Program-made: the position numbers and the translations under genes
Part shown: positions 39,799 through 49,761 of the stretch, piece by piece
Layout of the letters: the number at the start of each line of letters is the position of its first letter
How positions within the stretch are numbered: position 1 is the stretch's first letter
Notes under the pieces: generated by a model
Told to the model about the DNA's origin: nothing
Database searches by the model: none
Seen by the model: only the letters and a program-made list of their open reading frames with translations
Assembly: GCA_902761635.1 (NCBI GenBank)
Contig: CACWLG010000021.1
Span: 1 to 64,000, forward strand
Direction of reading: 5' to 3'
Length of the DNA: 64,000 bases
Source: Oscillospiraceae bacterium
Lineage (GTDB): Bacteria; Bacillota; Clostridia; Oscillospirales; Oscillospiraceae

Positions 39799-41423
39799 AG
39801 CTTGCAAATCTCAAACTGATTACCGACGAGTTTTCCTGTACCTGGAGCGGCAGCGACGCAAACAGTCAGTGCGGCCGGGTGCGCTGGGAGATCGAAAACA
39901 GCGCCCAGCGCTTTACCCTCCGCCTGCACAGCGGCGGGGAAACGGTGCTGCGGCACGTCAGCGCGGCCTTTGATTTCCCCTTTGAAAAGCATGACATGCT
40001 GTTTCTCAACGGCTATCAGTCCTGGACCGACAGCCGCGAGAGAGGCATCAAGGGCAGCATGCACAGTCTTGCCCGTGTGCCGAAGCTGCTGGTGGAGAAG
40101 TACAGCCTTGACCGCTACGGCGACAACCGCTTTGTCCGTTACGGCGGCGCCGGGCAGCAGCACGGCTTCACCTATGCCTATGTGCGTCGGGGAAAGGAAT
40201 TTGCCCTCTTCGGCTCCCTTGCGGAAGAGAGCGGCTTCACGGTCCTGTATTTTGACACCCTGCACAATACGATCACGCTGGAGAAGGACTGCGCCGGCCA
40301 CCACTTCACCGGGGATTACACGGCCTTCGATCTGGTTATGCTGAAGGGCACGGAGGACGAGGTTTTCGACGAATACTTCCGCCTGCTTGGCATCGCCCCG
40401 GCAAAGGGCAAGCGCCTCACGGGCTATACAAGCTGGTACAATCTCTATGAGGGCATCAGCGAGCAGTCCATTGAAAAGGATCTCCGGGGCTTTGCGGAAT
40501 CCGAAAAGCGGCCGGATGTGTTCCAGATCGACGACGGCTATGAAAATGCCGTGGGCGACTGGCTCGTGATGAACGAGCGCTTCCCCCACGGCATGAAGCA
40601 GGCAGCCGATTCGATCCGCAAAGCGGGCATGCTGCCGGGAATCTGGCTGGCTCCCTTCGCGGCGGAGAAGAAGTCCATCCTGGTGCGGGAGCACCCGGAC
40701 TGGCTCCTGCGCGATGAGAACGGGCGGGCCCAGCCGGGCGGCTGCAACTGGTCCGGCTTCTACGGCCTGGACATCTATAACCCCGAGGTGCGCGCCTATC
40801 TCAAAACGGTCTTCGACACCGTGGTGCGGGACTGGGGCTATGGCCTTCTGAAGCTTGATTTCCTGTACGCGGCCTGTCTGATCCCCCGCCGGGACAAGAC
40901 GCGCGCCCAGGTCATGTACGACGGCATGCGCCTTCTGCGCGAGCTCTCCGGTGACGCGCTGATCCTTGGCTGCGGGGTGCCGCTGGCCCCGGCCTTCGGC
41001 ATGGTGGACTACTGCCGCATCGGCTGCGACATGACGCTCAACTGGCTGGGTGAAGCCTGGCTGCGCCCGCTGCACCGGGAGGTGCCGTCCACCCGCAGCA
41101 CGCTCCTGAACACGGTCTTCCGCCGCCATCTGGACGGCAGGGCCTTCCGCAACGACCCGGACGTGTTCCTCCTGCGGGACGACAATATGAAGCTTACCCC
41201 CGAGCAGCGGGAGACCCTCGCCACCGTCAACGCTCTCTTCGGCGGGGTGCTCTTCACCTCCGACAACGTGGGCGCCTATGACGAGAAGAAGCGCGCCTTC
41301 TATGAGCGCCTTGAGGCTCTCGGCCCCCGCAGCGTCCTCGACGTGAAGACCACACCCGGCAAGCTTGCCATCCGCTACCGCGACGGTCAGGAGACGCGCA
41401 GGCTCGTCGTGTCGATGAAATAA
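39795..41423 (+). CDS. GH36-type alpha-galactosidase
   Basis: 542 residues, no signal peptide. Nucleophile Asp355 in LLKLDFLYAA and acid/base Asp412 in RIGCDMTLNW; DVFQIDDGYENAVGDW and the substrate loop around GIWLAPFAA are typical of GH36. The N-terminal beta-sandwich is somewhat shorter than in full GH36 enzymes (about 720 residues). It cleaves alpha-1,6-galactosides imported by the upstream symporter. Confidence 0.9.
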   Translation: MKLANLKLITDEFSCTWSGSDANSQCGRVRWEIENSAQRFTLRLHSGGETVLRHVSAAFDFPFEKHDMLFLNGYQSWTDSRERGIKGSMHSLARVPKLLVEKYSLDRYGDNRFVRYGGAGQQHGFTYAYVRRGKEFALFGSLAEESGFTVLYFDTLHNTITLEKDCAGHHFTGDYTAFDLVMLKGTEDEVFDEYFRLLGIAPAKGKRLTGYTSWYNLYEGISEQSIEKDLRGFAESEKRPDVFQIDDGYENAVGDWLVMNERFPHGMKQAADSIRKAGMLPGIWLAPFAAEKKSILVREHPDWLLRDENGRAQPGGCNWSGFYGLDIYNPEVRAYLKTVFDTVVRDWGYGLLKLDFLYAACLIPRRDKTRAQVMYDGMRLLRELSGDALILGCGVPLAPAFGMVDYCRIGCDMTLNWLGEAWLRPLHREVPSTRSTLLNTVFRRHLDGRAFRNDPDVFLLRDDNMKLTPEQRETLATVNALFGGVLFTSDNVGAYDEKKRAFYERLEALGPRSVLDVKTTPGKLAIRYRDGQETRRLVVSMK

Positions 41424-41432
41424 AAAAGCCAG

Positions 41433-41470
41433 AGACGCCCTGACGGTTCCTGCGATCCGTCAGGGCGTCT
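41433..41470. terminator. Bidirectional terminator between alpha-galactosidase and sdpI
   Basis: AGACGCCCTGACGG (41433-41446) and CCGTCAGGGCGTCT (41457-41470) form a 14-bp perfect stem. A run of six T follows on the minus strand (complement of the AAAAAA at 41423-41428). Confidence 0.85.
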
Positions 41471-41475
41471 TCCGC

Positions 41476-42108
41476 TTATATTCCCTTTTTATACAGCACA
41501 TAGGAATACACGGTCGGGATGAGGACCATCAGCAGCACCGGGATCAGGAAGCCCGCCGGGGTCCAGCCGACAAAGCTCATCACGATGAAGTACAGTCCCC
41601 CCAGCACCCAGAGAAAGCCCGCCAGGCGATGGGTGCGGTTCCAGTTTTCCTCGCTGTGCAGCGTCCAGGGCAGGCGGATGCCCATGGTGTAGCTCTGCTT
41701 GGTTTTGGGCATGTAGTTGCCGACAATGACAAACATCAGTCCGACAAAGATCGGGACAATGCGCTCGATGCGCAGCTCAAACCCGAGGCCCCAGGCAATC
41801 GTGAGTCCCCCGCTCAGCACCGCCACGACGGGGCAGATCCACTGGGCGATGAGTCTGAGCGCCGGGCTCATGTTGGCGCGCTTGGGATCGGCGTTCAGCC
41901 CGAAAAACGTGGCCACGTTCAGCGCGGCCACGATCAGCGGCAGACCGAAGACCGCGAAGGCCCGGCTCGACCAGCCGTTTACCTCGCCGTGCAGCCCCCA
42001 GTGAGTCGCCATCGTCTCGGGCAGGCGGTCGTAGACCGCGATGCCGACCAGCATTGGCAGCAGGCACAGCAGCGTGGTCAAAATCAGCGTCCTCTTATCC
42101 TTCTTCAT
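41476..42108 (-). CDS. sdpI: SdpI-family membrane protein (immunity-type)
   Basis: 210 residues with six predicted helices and the DUF1648 N-terminal segment (LPETMATHWGLHGEVNGWSS), then PKTKQSYTMGIRLPWTL. In Bacillus subtilis SdpI protects from the SdpC toxin and, when loaded with it, sequesters the SdpR repressor at the membrane. No SdpC-like gene is here. It overlaps sdpR by 14 bases. Confidence 0.9.
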   Translation of the reverse strand: MKKDKRTLILTTLLCLLPMLVGIAVYDRLPETMATHWGLHGEVNGWSSRAFAVFGLPLIVAALNVATFFGLNADPKRANMSPALRLIAQWICPVVAVLSGGLTIAWGLGFELRIERIVPIFVGLMFVIVGNYMPKTKQSYTMGIRLPWTLHSEENWNRTHRLAGFLWVLGGLYFIVMSFVGWTPAGFLIPVLLMVLIPTVYSYVLYKKGI

Positions 42109-42376
42109 GCTCGTCCACTCCCTTCAGGCTCTGGATCCAGAGCAGCACCTCCTCCAATACGGAGGCGTTCAGACTGTAATAGATGTAATTCTTCTCCCGA
42201 CTCTCAAAAATGAGTCCGGCTTTCTTGAGCTGTGACAGGTGGTAGGACACCGTGGCCCCGGTCATGTCGAAGCGGCCCGCGATGTCTCCCGCTGTCATGC
42301 GCCCGGATTTGAGCAGGTTCAGGATCTCCCGCCGCACCGGGTCCGACAGGGCTTTCATTGTCTCGCTGAATCCCAC
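42095..42376 (-). CDS. sdpR: ArsR-family autorepressor SdpR
   Basis: 93 residues, a single winged helix (LSDPVRREILNLLKSGRMTA and MTGATVSYHLSQLKKAGLI). No metal-binding cysteines. Upstream lies sdpI overlap at its 3' end, and its promoter contains two identical-spacing palindromes. Likely represses the sdpRI operon until the membrane protein captures it. Confidence 0.9.
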   Translation of the reverse strand: MGFSETMKALSDPVRREILNLLKSGRMTAGDIAGRFDMTGATVSYHLSQLKKAGLIFESREKNYIYYSLNASVLEEVLLWIQSLKGVDEHEEG

Positions 42377-42396
42377 CGGGCATCCCTTCTTTCAAG

Positions 42397-42474
42397 TATT
42401 TAGATTGTTTTCTAAATAGATGGTAGCACAATGGCAGCAAAAAGTCAACGGGTATTTAGAAATTTTTCTAAATA
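42397..42474 (-). promoter_or_regulatory. sdpRI promoter flanked by two TATTTAGA palindromes
   Basis: TTGACT (42443-42448), 17 bases, TACCAT (42420-42425) on the minus strand. TATTTAGA-N6-TCTAAATA occurs just downstream (42397-42418) and just upstream (42453-42474) of the promoter. The upstream copy extends to an arm of AACGGG/CCCGTT and may also end the peptidase transcript. Confidence 0.75.
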
Positions 42475-42491
42475 CCCGTTGACTGCTGTAT

Positions 42492-43190
42492 TTAGCGGTC
42501 CCGGTCGCGCACAAGCACCATGAAGCGCAGAAGCTGCATCAGCGTGGTGGCGAGGGCTGCCACATAGGTCAGGGCCGCGGCGGTGAGCACCTTCTTTGCG
42601 CCCTGCAGTTCTTCTCCGTCCAGCAGCGCCATGTCCTGGATGCTCGCCAGAGCGCGGCGGCTGGCATCAAACTCTGTGGGGAGCGTCACGATCTGGAACA
42701 CGGCGCAAAGCGCATAGAGCGCCACGCCCGCGTAGGCAAGATAAATAAAGTAGCGGCTGTAGGAGCTCAGCAGCAGGCCGAGGATCAGCAGCGGGACCGA
42801 GAGCTTCTCGCCGAACGCGGTGACGGGGATGATGGCCTGCCGGATCTGCACCGGCAGATAGTTCTCCGCGTTCTGGACAGCATGGCCCACCTCATGGCAG
42901 GCGACGCCCACCGCCGCGACGGAGGTGCTGCCCCACACGGACTGCGACAGGCGCACCGCCCGGGCCTTGGGATCGTAGTGGTCGCTGAGCTCGCCGCTGA
43001 TCTGCTCCACCGGCACATCCCTGAGGCCATTGGCATCCAGCACGCGCCGGGCCGCATCTGCTCCGGTGAGGCCGCGTGAATTGTGCACCTCGGCGTATTT
43101 CTTGAAGCTGTGCTTGACGTTCCAGCTTGCCCAGAGGGAGAGGATCACCGCCGGCAGCACAAAGATGACATAGGTCATATCCAGGTACAA
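42492..43190 (-). CDS. YugP-type neutral zinc metallopeptidase, membrane-bound
   Basis: 232 residues. Helix near the N-terminus (YVIFVLPAVILSLWASW), zinc site HEVGH (99-103), then two to three further hydrophobic helices. I chose TTG 43190 behind GGGGGA; the frame extends upstream without a good site. The family is widespread in Firmicutes; its substrate is unknown. Confidence 0.88.
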   Translation of the reverse strand: MYLDMTYVIFVLPAVILSLWASWNVKHSFKKYAEVHNSRGLTGADAARRVLDANGLRDVPVEQISGELSDHYDPKARAVRLSQSVWGSTSVAAVGVACHEVGHAVQNAENYLPVQIRQAIIPVTAFGEKLSVPLLILGLLLSSYSRYFIYLAYAGVALYALCAVFQIVTLPTEFDASRRALASIQDMALLDGEELQGAKKVLTAAALTYVAALATTLMQLLRFMVLVRDRDR

Positions 43191-43499
43191 TTTTGCTTCC
43201 CCCTTTTCGTATTTTCTTTTAGGCAATACCGCATAATTCGGCAAGAGCAGATCCTGAGAAAATTTGGGTTCTGATAAAGGCACTTTTTCGCAGATGTACT
43301 TTGTGTACCTCAAGAAATTTTCCAGGAGATGCCGAAGGCGGATTGTGCGGTGTTGCCTTTATTATACCGTCCCTCATCGTCCCGTGCAAGTCCCAGTTGA
43401 CCGGCGCCGCCGCGCATGGAATTATATTGAAATCGGCGGCGGCTTATGATAAGGTAAGCTTATTCAATTTATACTATGACACAAGGGAGGGCCGCATCC

Positions 43500-44180
43500 A
43501 TGCGGAAAAAAGCGATTCGAGTCTGCACTCTGATGCTGCTGCTCATGCTGCTCACCGGCTGCGCAGGGCAGAGCGAGCCTGCGCCCGTGCCGACGCAGAG
43601 CCCGCCGACCCCGGCACAGGCTGCGCCGTCGCTCACGGCGGAGCCTTCCCCGACGCCGGACCCCCTCACGCTCTCTCTCGACAAGGTCCGCGGGATGATT
43701 GCCGAGGGGCACAACTACGCCGCCTTTCAGGAGCTTCTGGCCCTGGAGGAGAGCTGCCGCGGCGACACGGAGCGGACTGCGCGCTGCGAGGCGCTTTTTG
43801 ATGAGCTGGATCGGCGTCTGCGGGACATTGAGCCCTCCTCCGGCACGGAGCTTGCGAGAAGCTTCACGGTCCAGGGCGGGTGCGTGCTGGAGATCAACGC
43901 CTTCAGCGGGCCGGTGCTGGTCGCCGTTTCGGACGCCATGGCCGAGCCCGGCACAGTCCCGAACTCCGTGCGCTTCTATGTGCGGCAAGGGGAGCTGGGT
44001 TCTGTCCATCTGCCCGCCGGCACCTACTATGTGGGCTACCAGGTGGGCTACCGCTGGTTCGGCGAAGCTGACGGCTTCGGCGAATACTACACCGAGGGGA
44101 CGCTGTCCGGACCGCTGGTCTTCGATTTCTATATGGACGGAGCCTGGGCCAGCAACGCCAAGTACACCATCACGCTGTAA
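43500..44180 (+). CDS. Lipoprotein of unknown function
   Basis: 226 residues with a lipoprotein signal (lipobox LLTGC, Cys21), a Pro/Thr-rich linker to about 60, then a domain with a short helical hairpin (FQELLALEESCRGDTERTAR) and a C-terminal beta-rich part (FTVQGGCVLEINAFSGPVLV). GGGAGG precedes the ATG. Not recognised; extracellular by prediction. It stands alone with a terminator after it. Confidence 0.7.
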   Translation: MRKKAIRVCTLMLLLMLLTGCAGQSEPAPVPTQSPPTPAQAAPSLTAEPSPTPDPLTLSLDKVRGMIAEGHNYAAFQELLALEESCRGDTERTARCEALFDELDRRLRDIEPSSGTELARSFTVQGGCVLEINAFSGPVLVAVSDAMAEPGTVPNSVRFYVRQGELGSVHLPAGTYYVGYQVGYRWFGEADGFGEYYTEGTLSGPLVFDFYMDGAWASNAKYTITL

Positions 44181-44190
44181 GATATGGATT

Positions 44191-44219
44191 CGCAGGGGCC
44201 GACGGCCCCTGCGTTTTTT
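44191..44219 (+). terminator. Rho-independent terminator after the lipoprotein gene
   Basis: CGCAGGGGCC and GGCCCCTGCG around GAC, followed by TTTTTT. It ends exactly at the stop codon of the convergent S66 peptidase gene. Confidence 0.85.
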
Positions 44220-45253
44220 CAATACGCAAAGCGTATTCTCTGTTTCTCCGCGTCCACCTCGGCCTCAACGCCTAAGGGCAGGATGCAGCGGGGCAGGGCG
44301 TGACCGATGGAGAGATTGCAGACGATGGGCTTTTCAGGATCGTCCACCACCTCCCGCAGAATCTCGCGGTACTCGGCACTGTATACCTCGTTCTGGGGCT
44401 TGCCGACCAGGATGCCGCTGACCGCCGCCAAAACGCCCGCCTCTTTCAGGTGCTGGAGCGCCGCGCGGTATTTCTCCGGCGTCGGCCTCTCCTCGCTGGT
44501 TTCCAGCAGCAGGATGCGGCCCTGCCAGTCCTCCGCCGGCGGGAAGAGCCCGTATTCCGCCGCCAGCGCCGGGGAGTCGGCATAGCGCCCGCCGTCGAAG
44601 AGATCGAACAGCGTGCAGATGCAGCCGCCGAGGATCTTGCCGTGAAAGACCGACGGGCCCTGCAGCAGCTCGAAGCCTCCGTTTTCGTGGGCAACGGGCG
44701 CGACACCCATCTGCTCCGGAGCCCAGCTTGTATGCTCCTCATACCAGAGAGGGCTGGGCCGCACCTCGGCAATGCGCCCGGTCTCGATGAGCTCTTCAAA
44801 ATACTGCCGGGAATAAGGCAGCATCTCAGGCCCCAGCTCGCAGATCTCCGTCAGGAAGGCCTGGCCGTAGAAGCTCGGGAGGCCGAGCTTGTGAAGCATC
44901 AGGTGGTTCACCGTCGTGTCGGAGAAGCCGAGGAAGGGCTTGGGCGTCACTGCCTTTTTTAATTCGTCGTGCCCGAAGAGCCAGGGCAGCAGCCGGTAGG
45001 TATCATCCCCGCCGATGGCGGTCATGATGAGATCCACCTCCGGGTCCCGGAATGCCTCAATCAGATCCGCCGCCCGGGCTTCGGGGTGCTCGTTCAAGTA
45101 CGTGATGCCCTTGAGGGCGTTGGTCATGAACTTCACCTTGAGCCCGCAGGCTTCCAGGCGTTTCACCCCCAGCGCGAGCTGGTGCTTTGCAGAGTCCTCC
45201 CCGAGCAGGCCGCTTGAGAGACTCACGATGCCGATACCGTTTATCTTCCTCAT
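44219..45253 (-). CDS. S66-family LD-carboxypeptidase / MccF-like serine peptidase
   Basis: 344 residues, no signal peptide. Nucleophile Ser111 in LGFSDTT, Glu in [11 protein letters not shown] and His in SIGHALPRC complete the Ser-Glu-His triad. Family members recycle murein tetrapeptides or cleave microcin-C-type peptide-nucleotides; the MccF-like fold is suggested by length. Its ATG overlaps the hisIE stop (ATGA), so it is the last gene of the his operon, an unusual place. Confidence 0.87.
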   Translation of the reverse strand: MRKINGIGIVSLSSGLLGEDSAKHQLALGVKRLEACGLKVKFMTNALKGITYLNEHPEARAADLIEAFRDPEVDLIMTAIGGDDTYRLLPWLFGHDELKKAVTPKPFLGFSDTTVNHLMLHKLGLPSFYGQAFLTEICELGPEMLPYSRQYFEELIETGRIAEVRPSPLWYEEHTSWAPEQMGVAPVAHENGGFELLQGPSVFHGKILGGCICTLFDLFDGGRYADSPALAAEYGLFPPAEDWQGRILLLETSEERPTPEKYRAALQHLKEAGVLAAVSGILVGKPQNEVYSAEYREILREVVDDPEKPIVCNLSIGHALPRCILPLGVEAEVDAEKQRIRFAY

Positions 45254-45897
45254 GTCATTTTCTCCTGCTTTACCTTGTGATCAATCACATGGCGGGAGGC
45301 AAGCTCCTTATGCACATCCTCCACGCGGATGCCGCTCTCGACCATCAGCACCATCACGTGGTAGGCAAGGTCCGCGATCTCGTAGATCGTCTCCTTCCTG
45401 TCCTCCGCCTTGCCGGCGATGATGACCTCGGTGCACTCCTCGCCCACCTTTTTGAGGATCTTGTCCAGGCCCTTTTCAAAGAGGTAACTGGTGTAGGAGC
45501 CCTCCGGCATATCCCGCTTGCGGCCCTCCAGAAGCGCATAGAGGCCCTGAAGCGAAAACTCGTTCAGGCTCTCGCTCTGCCAGACGGGATTTTCAAAGCA
45601 GGAGAAGGTCCCCAGATGGCAGGCGGGGCCGTCCGGCTCCACGACCACCACGAGCGCGTCCTTGTCGCAGTCGGCGGTAATGGAGACGATATGCTGGTAA
45701 TTGCCGCTGGTCTCACCCTTGAGCCAGAGCTCCTGCCGGGAGCGGGACCAGAAGCAGGTCAGCCCCTTCTCCATGGAGATTTTCAGGCTCTCCCTGTTCA
45801 TATAGGCCAGCGTCAGCACCCGCTTGGTGACGGAATCCACCACCACGGCGGGGATCAGGCCCTTTTCGTCAAATTTGAGTTCGTCGATATTTACCAT
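45250..45897 (-). CDS. hisI: Bifunctional phosphoribosyl-AMP cyclohydrolase / phosphoribosyl-ATP diphosphatase
   Basis: HisIE fusion, 215 residues. The N-terminal HisI part has metal-site cysteines ([20 protein letters not shown] region then FSCF); the C-terminal HisE part has [15 protein letters not shown] and YEIADLAYH. It performs steps 2 and 3 of histidine synthesis. The gene follows hisF after 1 base. Confidence 0.95.
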   Translation of the reverse strand: MVNIDELKFDEKGLIPAVVVDSVTKRVLTLAYMNRESLKISMEKGLTCFWSRSRQELWLKGETSGNYQHIVSITADCDKDALVVVVEPDGPACHLGTFSCFENPVWQSESLNEFSLQGLYALLEGRKRDMPEGSYTSYLFEKGLDKILKKVGEECTEVIIAGKAEDRKETIYEIADLAYHVMVLMVESGIRVEDVHKELASRHVIDHKVKQEKMT

Positions 45898-45898
45898 A

Positions 45899-46660
45899 TT
45901 ACACCTCTCTGACCGGGATGTCGTTTTCTTTGAGCGCCGCCTTGAGCGCCGGGATCGTGACCTCGCCGAAGTGGAAGATGGAGGCGGCGAGCCCCGCGTC
46001 CACCCTGGGGAGGGTTTTGAAGAGCGTGACAAAATCCTGAATCCCGCCCGCGCCGCCGCTCGCGATCACGGGGACGGAGACGGCATTGCACACGGCCTCG
46101 AGCATTTCAAGGTCAAAGCCCCGCTTCACGCCGTCGGTATCAATGGAGTTCAGGACCACCTCGCCCGCGCCGAGCTCCACGCCCTTTTTGATCCAGGCGA
46201 TGGCCTCCATGCCGGTATTCTCGCGCCCGCCCTTCGCGAAGACGCGGAAGACGCCGTCCACCCGCTTCACATCCGCCGACAGCACCACGCACTGGTCGCC
46301 GTAGCGCTTGGCAGCCTCAAGGATGAGGTTCGGGTCCCGGATGGCCCCGGAGTTGACGCTGACCTTGTCGGCTCCGCACTTGAGCACGCGGTCAAAATCG
46401 TCGAGCGTATTGATGCCGCCGCCCACGGTGAGGGGGATGAAGATGGTGCGCGCGACCTCCGTGAGGATATCGGTGAACAGGCGCCTGCCCTCACTCGAGG
46501 CGGTGATGTCATAGAAGACCAGCTCGTCCGCGCCGCTGTCGCTGTAGATTTTTCCCAGCTCCACGGGGGAGGACACGTCGTTCAGGCCCCGGAAATTGAC
46601 TCCCTTGACTACCCGGCCGTTCTTCACGTCGAGGCAGGGGATGATGCGTTTTGTGATCAT
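45899..46660 (-). CDS. hisF: Imidazole glycerol phosphate synthase subunit HisF (cyclase)
   Basis: 253-residue (beta/alpha)8 barrel; [20 protein letters not shown] start, DITAS and the catalytic Asp pair (Asp11, Asp in GVLASG-like SGGAGG) as in HisF. Partner of HisH (47496). It overlaps hisA by 4 bases. Confidence 0.96.
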   Translation of the reverse strand: MITKRIIPCLDVKNGRVVKGVNFRGLNDVSSPVELGKIYSDSGADELVFYDITASSEGRRLFTDILTEVARTIFIPLTVGGGINTLDDFDRVLKCGADKVSVNSGAIRDPNLILEAAKRYGDQCVVLSADVKRVDGVFRVFAKGGRENTGMEAIAWIKKGVELGAGEVVLNSIDTDGVKRGFDLEMLEAVCNAVSVPVIASGGAGGIQDFVTLFKTLPRVDAGLAASIFHFGEVTIPALKAALKENDIPVREV

Positions 46661-47370
46661 CTTGCCGCCTCCAACGCTTCCCTGAGGTCAATGGCCCCGG
46701 TATAGTATGCCTTGCCGATGATGGCCCCATAGAGCTCCAGCGCGCGCAGGGCTTTCACATCCTCGATGGCCGAGACCCCGCCGGAGGCGGTGATGTTGAG
46801 CCTGAGGGTTTTGGAAAGCTCCCCGTAAAGCGCCCGGTTCGTGCCCTGCATGGCCCCGTCCTTGGAGATGTCCGTGCAGATGAGAGTCCCGACGCCGATC
46901 TCCTGCATCTCGCGGCAGAAGGCAAAGGCGTCCCGCTCCGATTTTTCGAGCCAGCCGCGGATGGCCACCCTGCCGTCTTTGATATCCACGCCCACGGCGA
47001 TCTTCTCGCCGTACTTTTCCACAGCCGCGCGCAGGAAGTCCGGGTCGGTGACGGCGGCAGTGCCGAGGATCACGCGGTCTATCCCGGCGTCAAGACAGGT
47101 CTCCACGGCCGCCATGCTCCGTATGCCGCCGCCAAGCTCGATGAAGAGGGGCGCAGCCTCGCGGATGGCGCGGACGGTGTCAAGGTTCGGGGTCTCCCCC
47201 GTCTTCGCGCCCTCGAGATCGACCAGGTGCAGGCACCGTGCTCCCGCGTTATAAAAGTCCCGCGCCAGGGCCGGGGGATCCTCGCTGTAGACGGTCATTT
47301 GGGCATAGTCGCCCTTATACAGGCGCACGGCCTTGCCCTGTACCAGATCAATGGCGGGAAAAATCAGCAT
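46657..47370 (-). CDS. hisA: ProFAR isomerase HisA
   Basis: 237-residue barrel; MLIFPAIDLVQGKAVRLYKG, ELGGGIRS and ITASGGV are canonical. Isomerises ProFAR to PRFAR. The ATG at 47370 follows GGAGG and lies 125 bases after hisH, the only real gap in the operon; a hairpin (47393-47414) sits in it. Confidence 0.95.
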   Translation of the reverse strand: MLIFPAIDLVQGKAVRLYKGDYAQMTVYSEDPPALARDFYNAGARCLHLVDLEGAKTGETPNLDTVRAIREAAPLFIELGGGIRSMAAVETCLDAGIDRVILGTAAVTDPDFLRAAVEKYGEKIAVGVDIKDGRVAIRGWLEKSERDAFAFCREMQEIGVGTLICTDISKDGAMQGTNRALYGELSKTLRLNITASGGVSAIEDVKALRALELYGAIIGKAYYTGAIDLREALEAAR

Positions 47371-47392
47371 ATGGTTTCCTCCGATTTCGCAG

Positions 47393-47414
47393 GGGCCGAT
47401 GTCCTCATCGGCCC
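47393..47414 (-). repeat. Intercistronic hairpin before hisA
   Basis: GGGCCGAT and ATCGGCCC form an 8-bp stem just upstream of the hisA ribosome binding site. Possible mRNA processing or stability structure. Confidence 0.35.
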
Positions 47415-47495
47415 GCGGATTTGTGCCTTGGTCGATCCGGGGAGAAGGTGAATTGCCCTGAAAGGGCAAGAGAGGCTGGCCTGGGCCATCGTCCC

Positions 47496-48113
47496 TTACG
47501 GAACAGACTCGCAAAAGGCTCTCAGAATATTCAGGCCCACCCGGCCGCTCTTTTCCGGGTGAAACTGGCAGCCGCAGACATTGTCCCGCTGCACCGCGGC
47601 GGTGAGCAGGGCGCCGTATTCGGCGTTGGCGATCACATCCGCCTCGCACTTTGCGGCGTAGAAGGAGTGGACAAAATACACGCAGTCCCCCTCACGGATC
47701 AAGCGGAAGAGGGGGCTTTTCTTTTCAGTAAAGCGCAGGGCGTTCCAACCGATGTGCGGGATCTTGAGGCCCGCCGGAATGACCTCCGCAATGGGCCGCA
47801 CCTCACCGGGGATGAGGCCCAGGCCCGCATGCTCGCCGTACTCCAGGCTCTTGTCGAAGAGAAGCTGCATCCCGAGACAGATGCCCATGAGGGGCTTGCC
47901 CAGCCGCGCCTGCTCGATGACGACCGTGTCCAGCCCCGTGGCCCGGAGCTTTTCCGCCGCGTCCCCGAAGGCGCCGACGCCCGGCAGCAGGATCCTGTCC
48001 GCCTTTCGCAGCGTATCCGCGTCGCCCGTGACGACAGCCTCCGCCCCCACGGCGGCAAGGGAGCTCTTGAGCGAGAAAAGATTGCCCACGCCGTAGTCCA
48101 CGATGGCGATCAT
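47496..48113 (-). CDS. hisH: Imidazole glycerol phosphate synthase subunit HisH (glutaminase)
   Basis: 205 residues; triad Cys in [10 protein letters not shown], His/Glu in CQFHPEKSG. Supplies ammonia to HisF. It overlaps hisB by 4 bases. Confidence 0.96.
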   Translation of the reverse strand: MIAIVDYGVGNLFSLKSSLAAVGAEAVVTGDADTLRKADRILLPGVGAFGDAAEKLRATGLDTVVIEQARLGKPLMGICLGMQLLFDKSLEYGEHAGLGLIPGEVRPIAEVIPAGLKIPHIGWNALRFTEKKSPLFRLIREGDCVYFVHSFYAAKCEADVIANAEYGALLTAAVQRDNVCGCQFHPEKSGRVGLNILRAFCESVP

Positions 48114-48700
48114 CCGAGGACCCCCTTGGTGCTGGGCAGCTCGTCCGCGCAGGCGGGGTCGACGGCCACGGCCTTGCGCAGGGAGCGGGCGAAGGACTTG
48201 AAGCAGCCCTCGATAATGTGGTGGCTGTTCTTCCCGGCGAGCTTTCGGATATGCAGGGTGATGCCGGCATTGGCGCAGAAGGCGGTGAAGAACTCCTCCA
48301 CAAGCTCGGTATCGAAAGAGCCCACCTTCTCCGTCGGGATGGGCAGGTCAAAGCACAAAAAGCTCCGGCCCGACACGTCCACCGCCGTGAGGATCAGCGC
48401 CTCATCCATCGGGAGCGTCGTATCGCCGTAGCGGCAGATGCCCCGCTTGTCGCCCAGGGCCTCCCTTACAGCGCGGCCCAGGCAGATGCCGATGTCCTCC
48501 ACGCTGTGGTGGTCGTCCACGCCGGTGTCGCCGTGGCAGGTGAGCGTCAGATCAAAGCGCCCGTGCCGGGCAAAGAGCGTGAGCATGTGGTCGAGAAAGC
48601 CCACGCCGGTGTCGATGCTGCTCTCTCCGGCGCCGTCCAGATTCAGGCGCAGGGAGATGTCCGTCTCGGCGGTCTTGCGGCTGATTGCGGCGCTTCTCAT
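48110..48700 (-). CDS. hisB: Imidazoleglycerol-phosphate dehydratase HisB
   Basis: 196 residues with [23 protein letters not shown] and [12 protein letters not shown], the three manganese-site signatures. Monofunctional (no phosphatase domain), as in Firmicutes. It overlaps hisC by 4 bases. Confidence 0.97.
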   Translation of the reverse strand: MRSAAISRKTAETDISLRLNLDGAGESSIDTGVGFLDHMLTLFARHGRFDLTLTCHGDTGVDDHHSVEDIGICLGRAVREALGDKRGICRYGDTTLPMDEALILTAVDVSGRSFLCFDLPIPTEKVGSFDTELVEEFFTAFCANAGITLHIRKLAGKNSHHIIEGCFKSFARSLRKAVAVDPACADELPSTKGVLG

Positions 48701-49761
48701 GGCAGTTCCTCCAAAATTTCCCGGATGTTTTTGAGCAGAATGTCCATCTGCTCCCGTGTGCCGATGGTGATGCGGTTATAGTCCCGGATCCTGTCCTTGT
48801 CAAAATGGCGGATCAGCACAGCCCGCTCCCGGAGTCTTCGGTACAGCTCTCCGCCGCTGATGCGGTCGGACTTTGCAAAGATGAAGTTTGCCGCCGAGGG
48901 CAGCACCGTAAAGCCCAGGGCGCGGAGCGCCTCCACGGTCCGGGCGCGGTTTTCCATGATGGTGCGGCAGTTTTTGCGCGTGGTCTCCTCGTCCAGCAGC
49001 ACGCCGAGGCCGAGGGCCTGGGTCATGGAGTTGACGTTATAGGGGTTCGTGGAGAATTTGATGGTATTGAGGTCGGCAATGAGCGCCGCATTGCCCGCGG
49101 CAAAGCCCAGGCGCGCCCCCGCCATCGAGCGGGACTTGGAGAAGGTCTGCACCACCAGGAGATTGTCATACGCCCCGATGAGGGGGATGCAGCTTTCGCC
49201 GCCGAAGTCCACATAGGCCTCGTCGATGACCACGACGCTGTCACGGTTTCGCTCCAGGATCTCCCGCACCTGCTCCCGTGTCAGGGCAAGGCCCGTGGGG
49301 GCGTTGGGATTGGCGATGAAGAGCGTGCGGTGCAGGTCGAAGTAATCTTCCGGCGCGATGCTGAAATCCGGGCGCAGGGGGATCTGCGTGTACGGGATGC
49401 GGTTCAGGTCTGCGAAGACCGGGTAAAAGCCGTAGCTGATATCCGGGAAGGCCGCCGGCTTTTTCTCATCGCAGAAGGCCATGAAGGCGAAATTCAGAAT
49501 CTCGTCCGAGCCGTTGCCGAGCAGCAGGTTTTCCGGCCCGATCCCATAGAGCTCTGCCAGGGCCGCGCGGACATCCTGCCCTTCGATGTCGGAGTAGAGG
49601 TTCAAGGGCCGGGTGTGCTCCGCGGCAAAGGCCAGCGCCTTCTGAGAGGGCGGAAAGGGGCACTCGTTGGTGTTGAGCTTGGTGAGGTTCAGGATCTTCG
49701 GCTGCTCGCCCGGGGTATAGGGGACGAGCTTTTCGTATTTGTCACTGAAAAAACGGCTCAT
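48697..49761 (-). CDS. hisC: Histidinol-phosphate aminotransferase HisC
   Basis: 354 residues, class II aminotransferase. PLP Lys in [13 protein letters not shown]; the pocket NPNAPTG and DEAYVDF are conserved. It overlaps hisD by 4 bases. Confidence 0.95.
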   Translation of the reverse strand: MSRFFSDKYEKLVPYTPGEQPKILNLTKLNTNECPFPPSQKALAFAAEHTRPLNLYSDIEGQDVRAALAELYGIGPENLLLGNGSDEILNFAFMAFCDEKKPAAFPDISYGFYPVFADLNRIPYTQIPLRPDFSIAPEDYFDLHRTLFIANPNAPTGLALTREQVREILERNRDSVVVIDEAYVDFGGESCIPLIGAYDNLLVVQTFSKSRSMAGARLGFAAGNAALIADLNTIKFSTNPYNVNSMTQALGLGVLLDEETTRKNCRTIMENRARTVEALRALGFTVLPSAANFIFAKSDRISGGELYRRLRERAVLIRHFDKDRIRDYNRITIGTREQMDILLKNIREILEELP

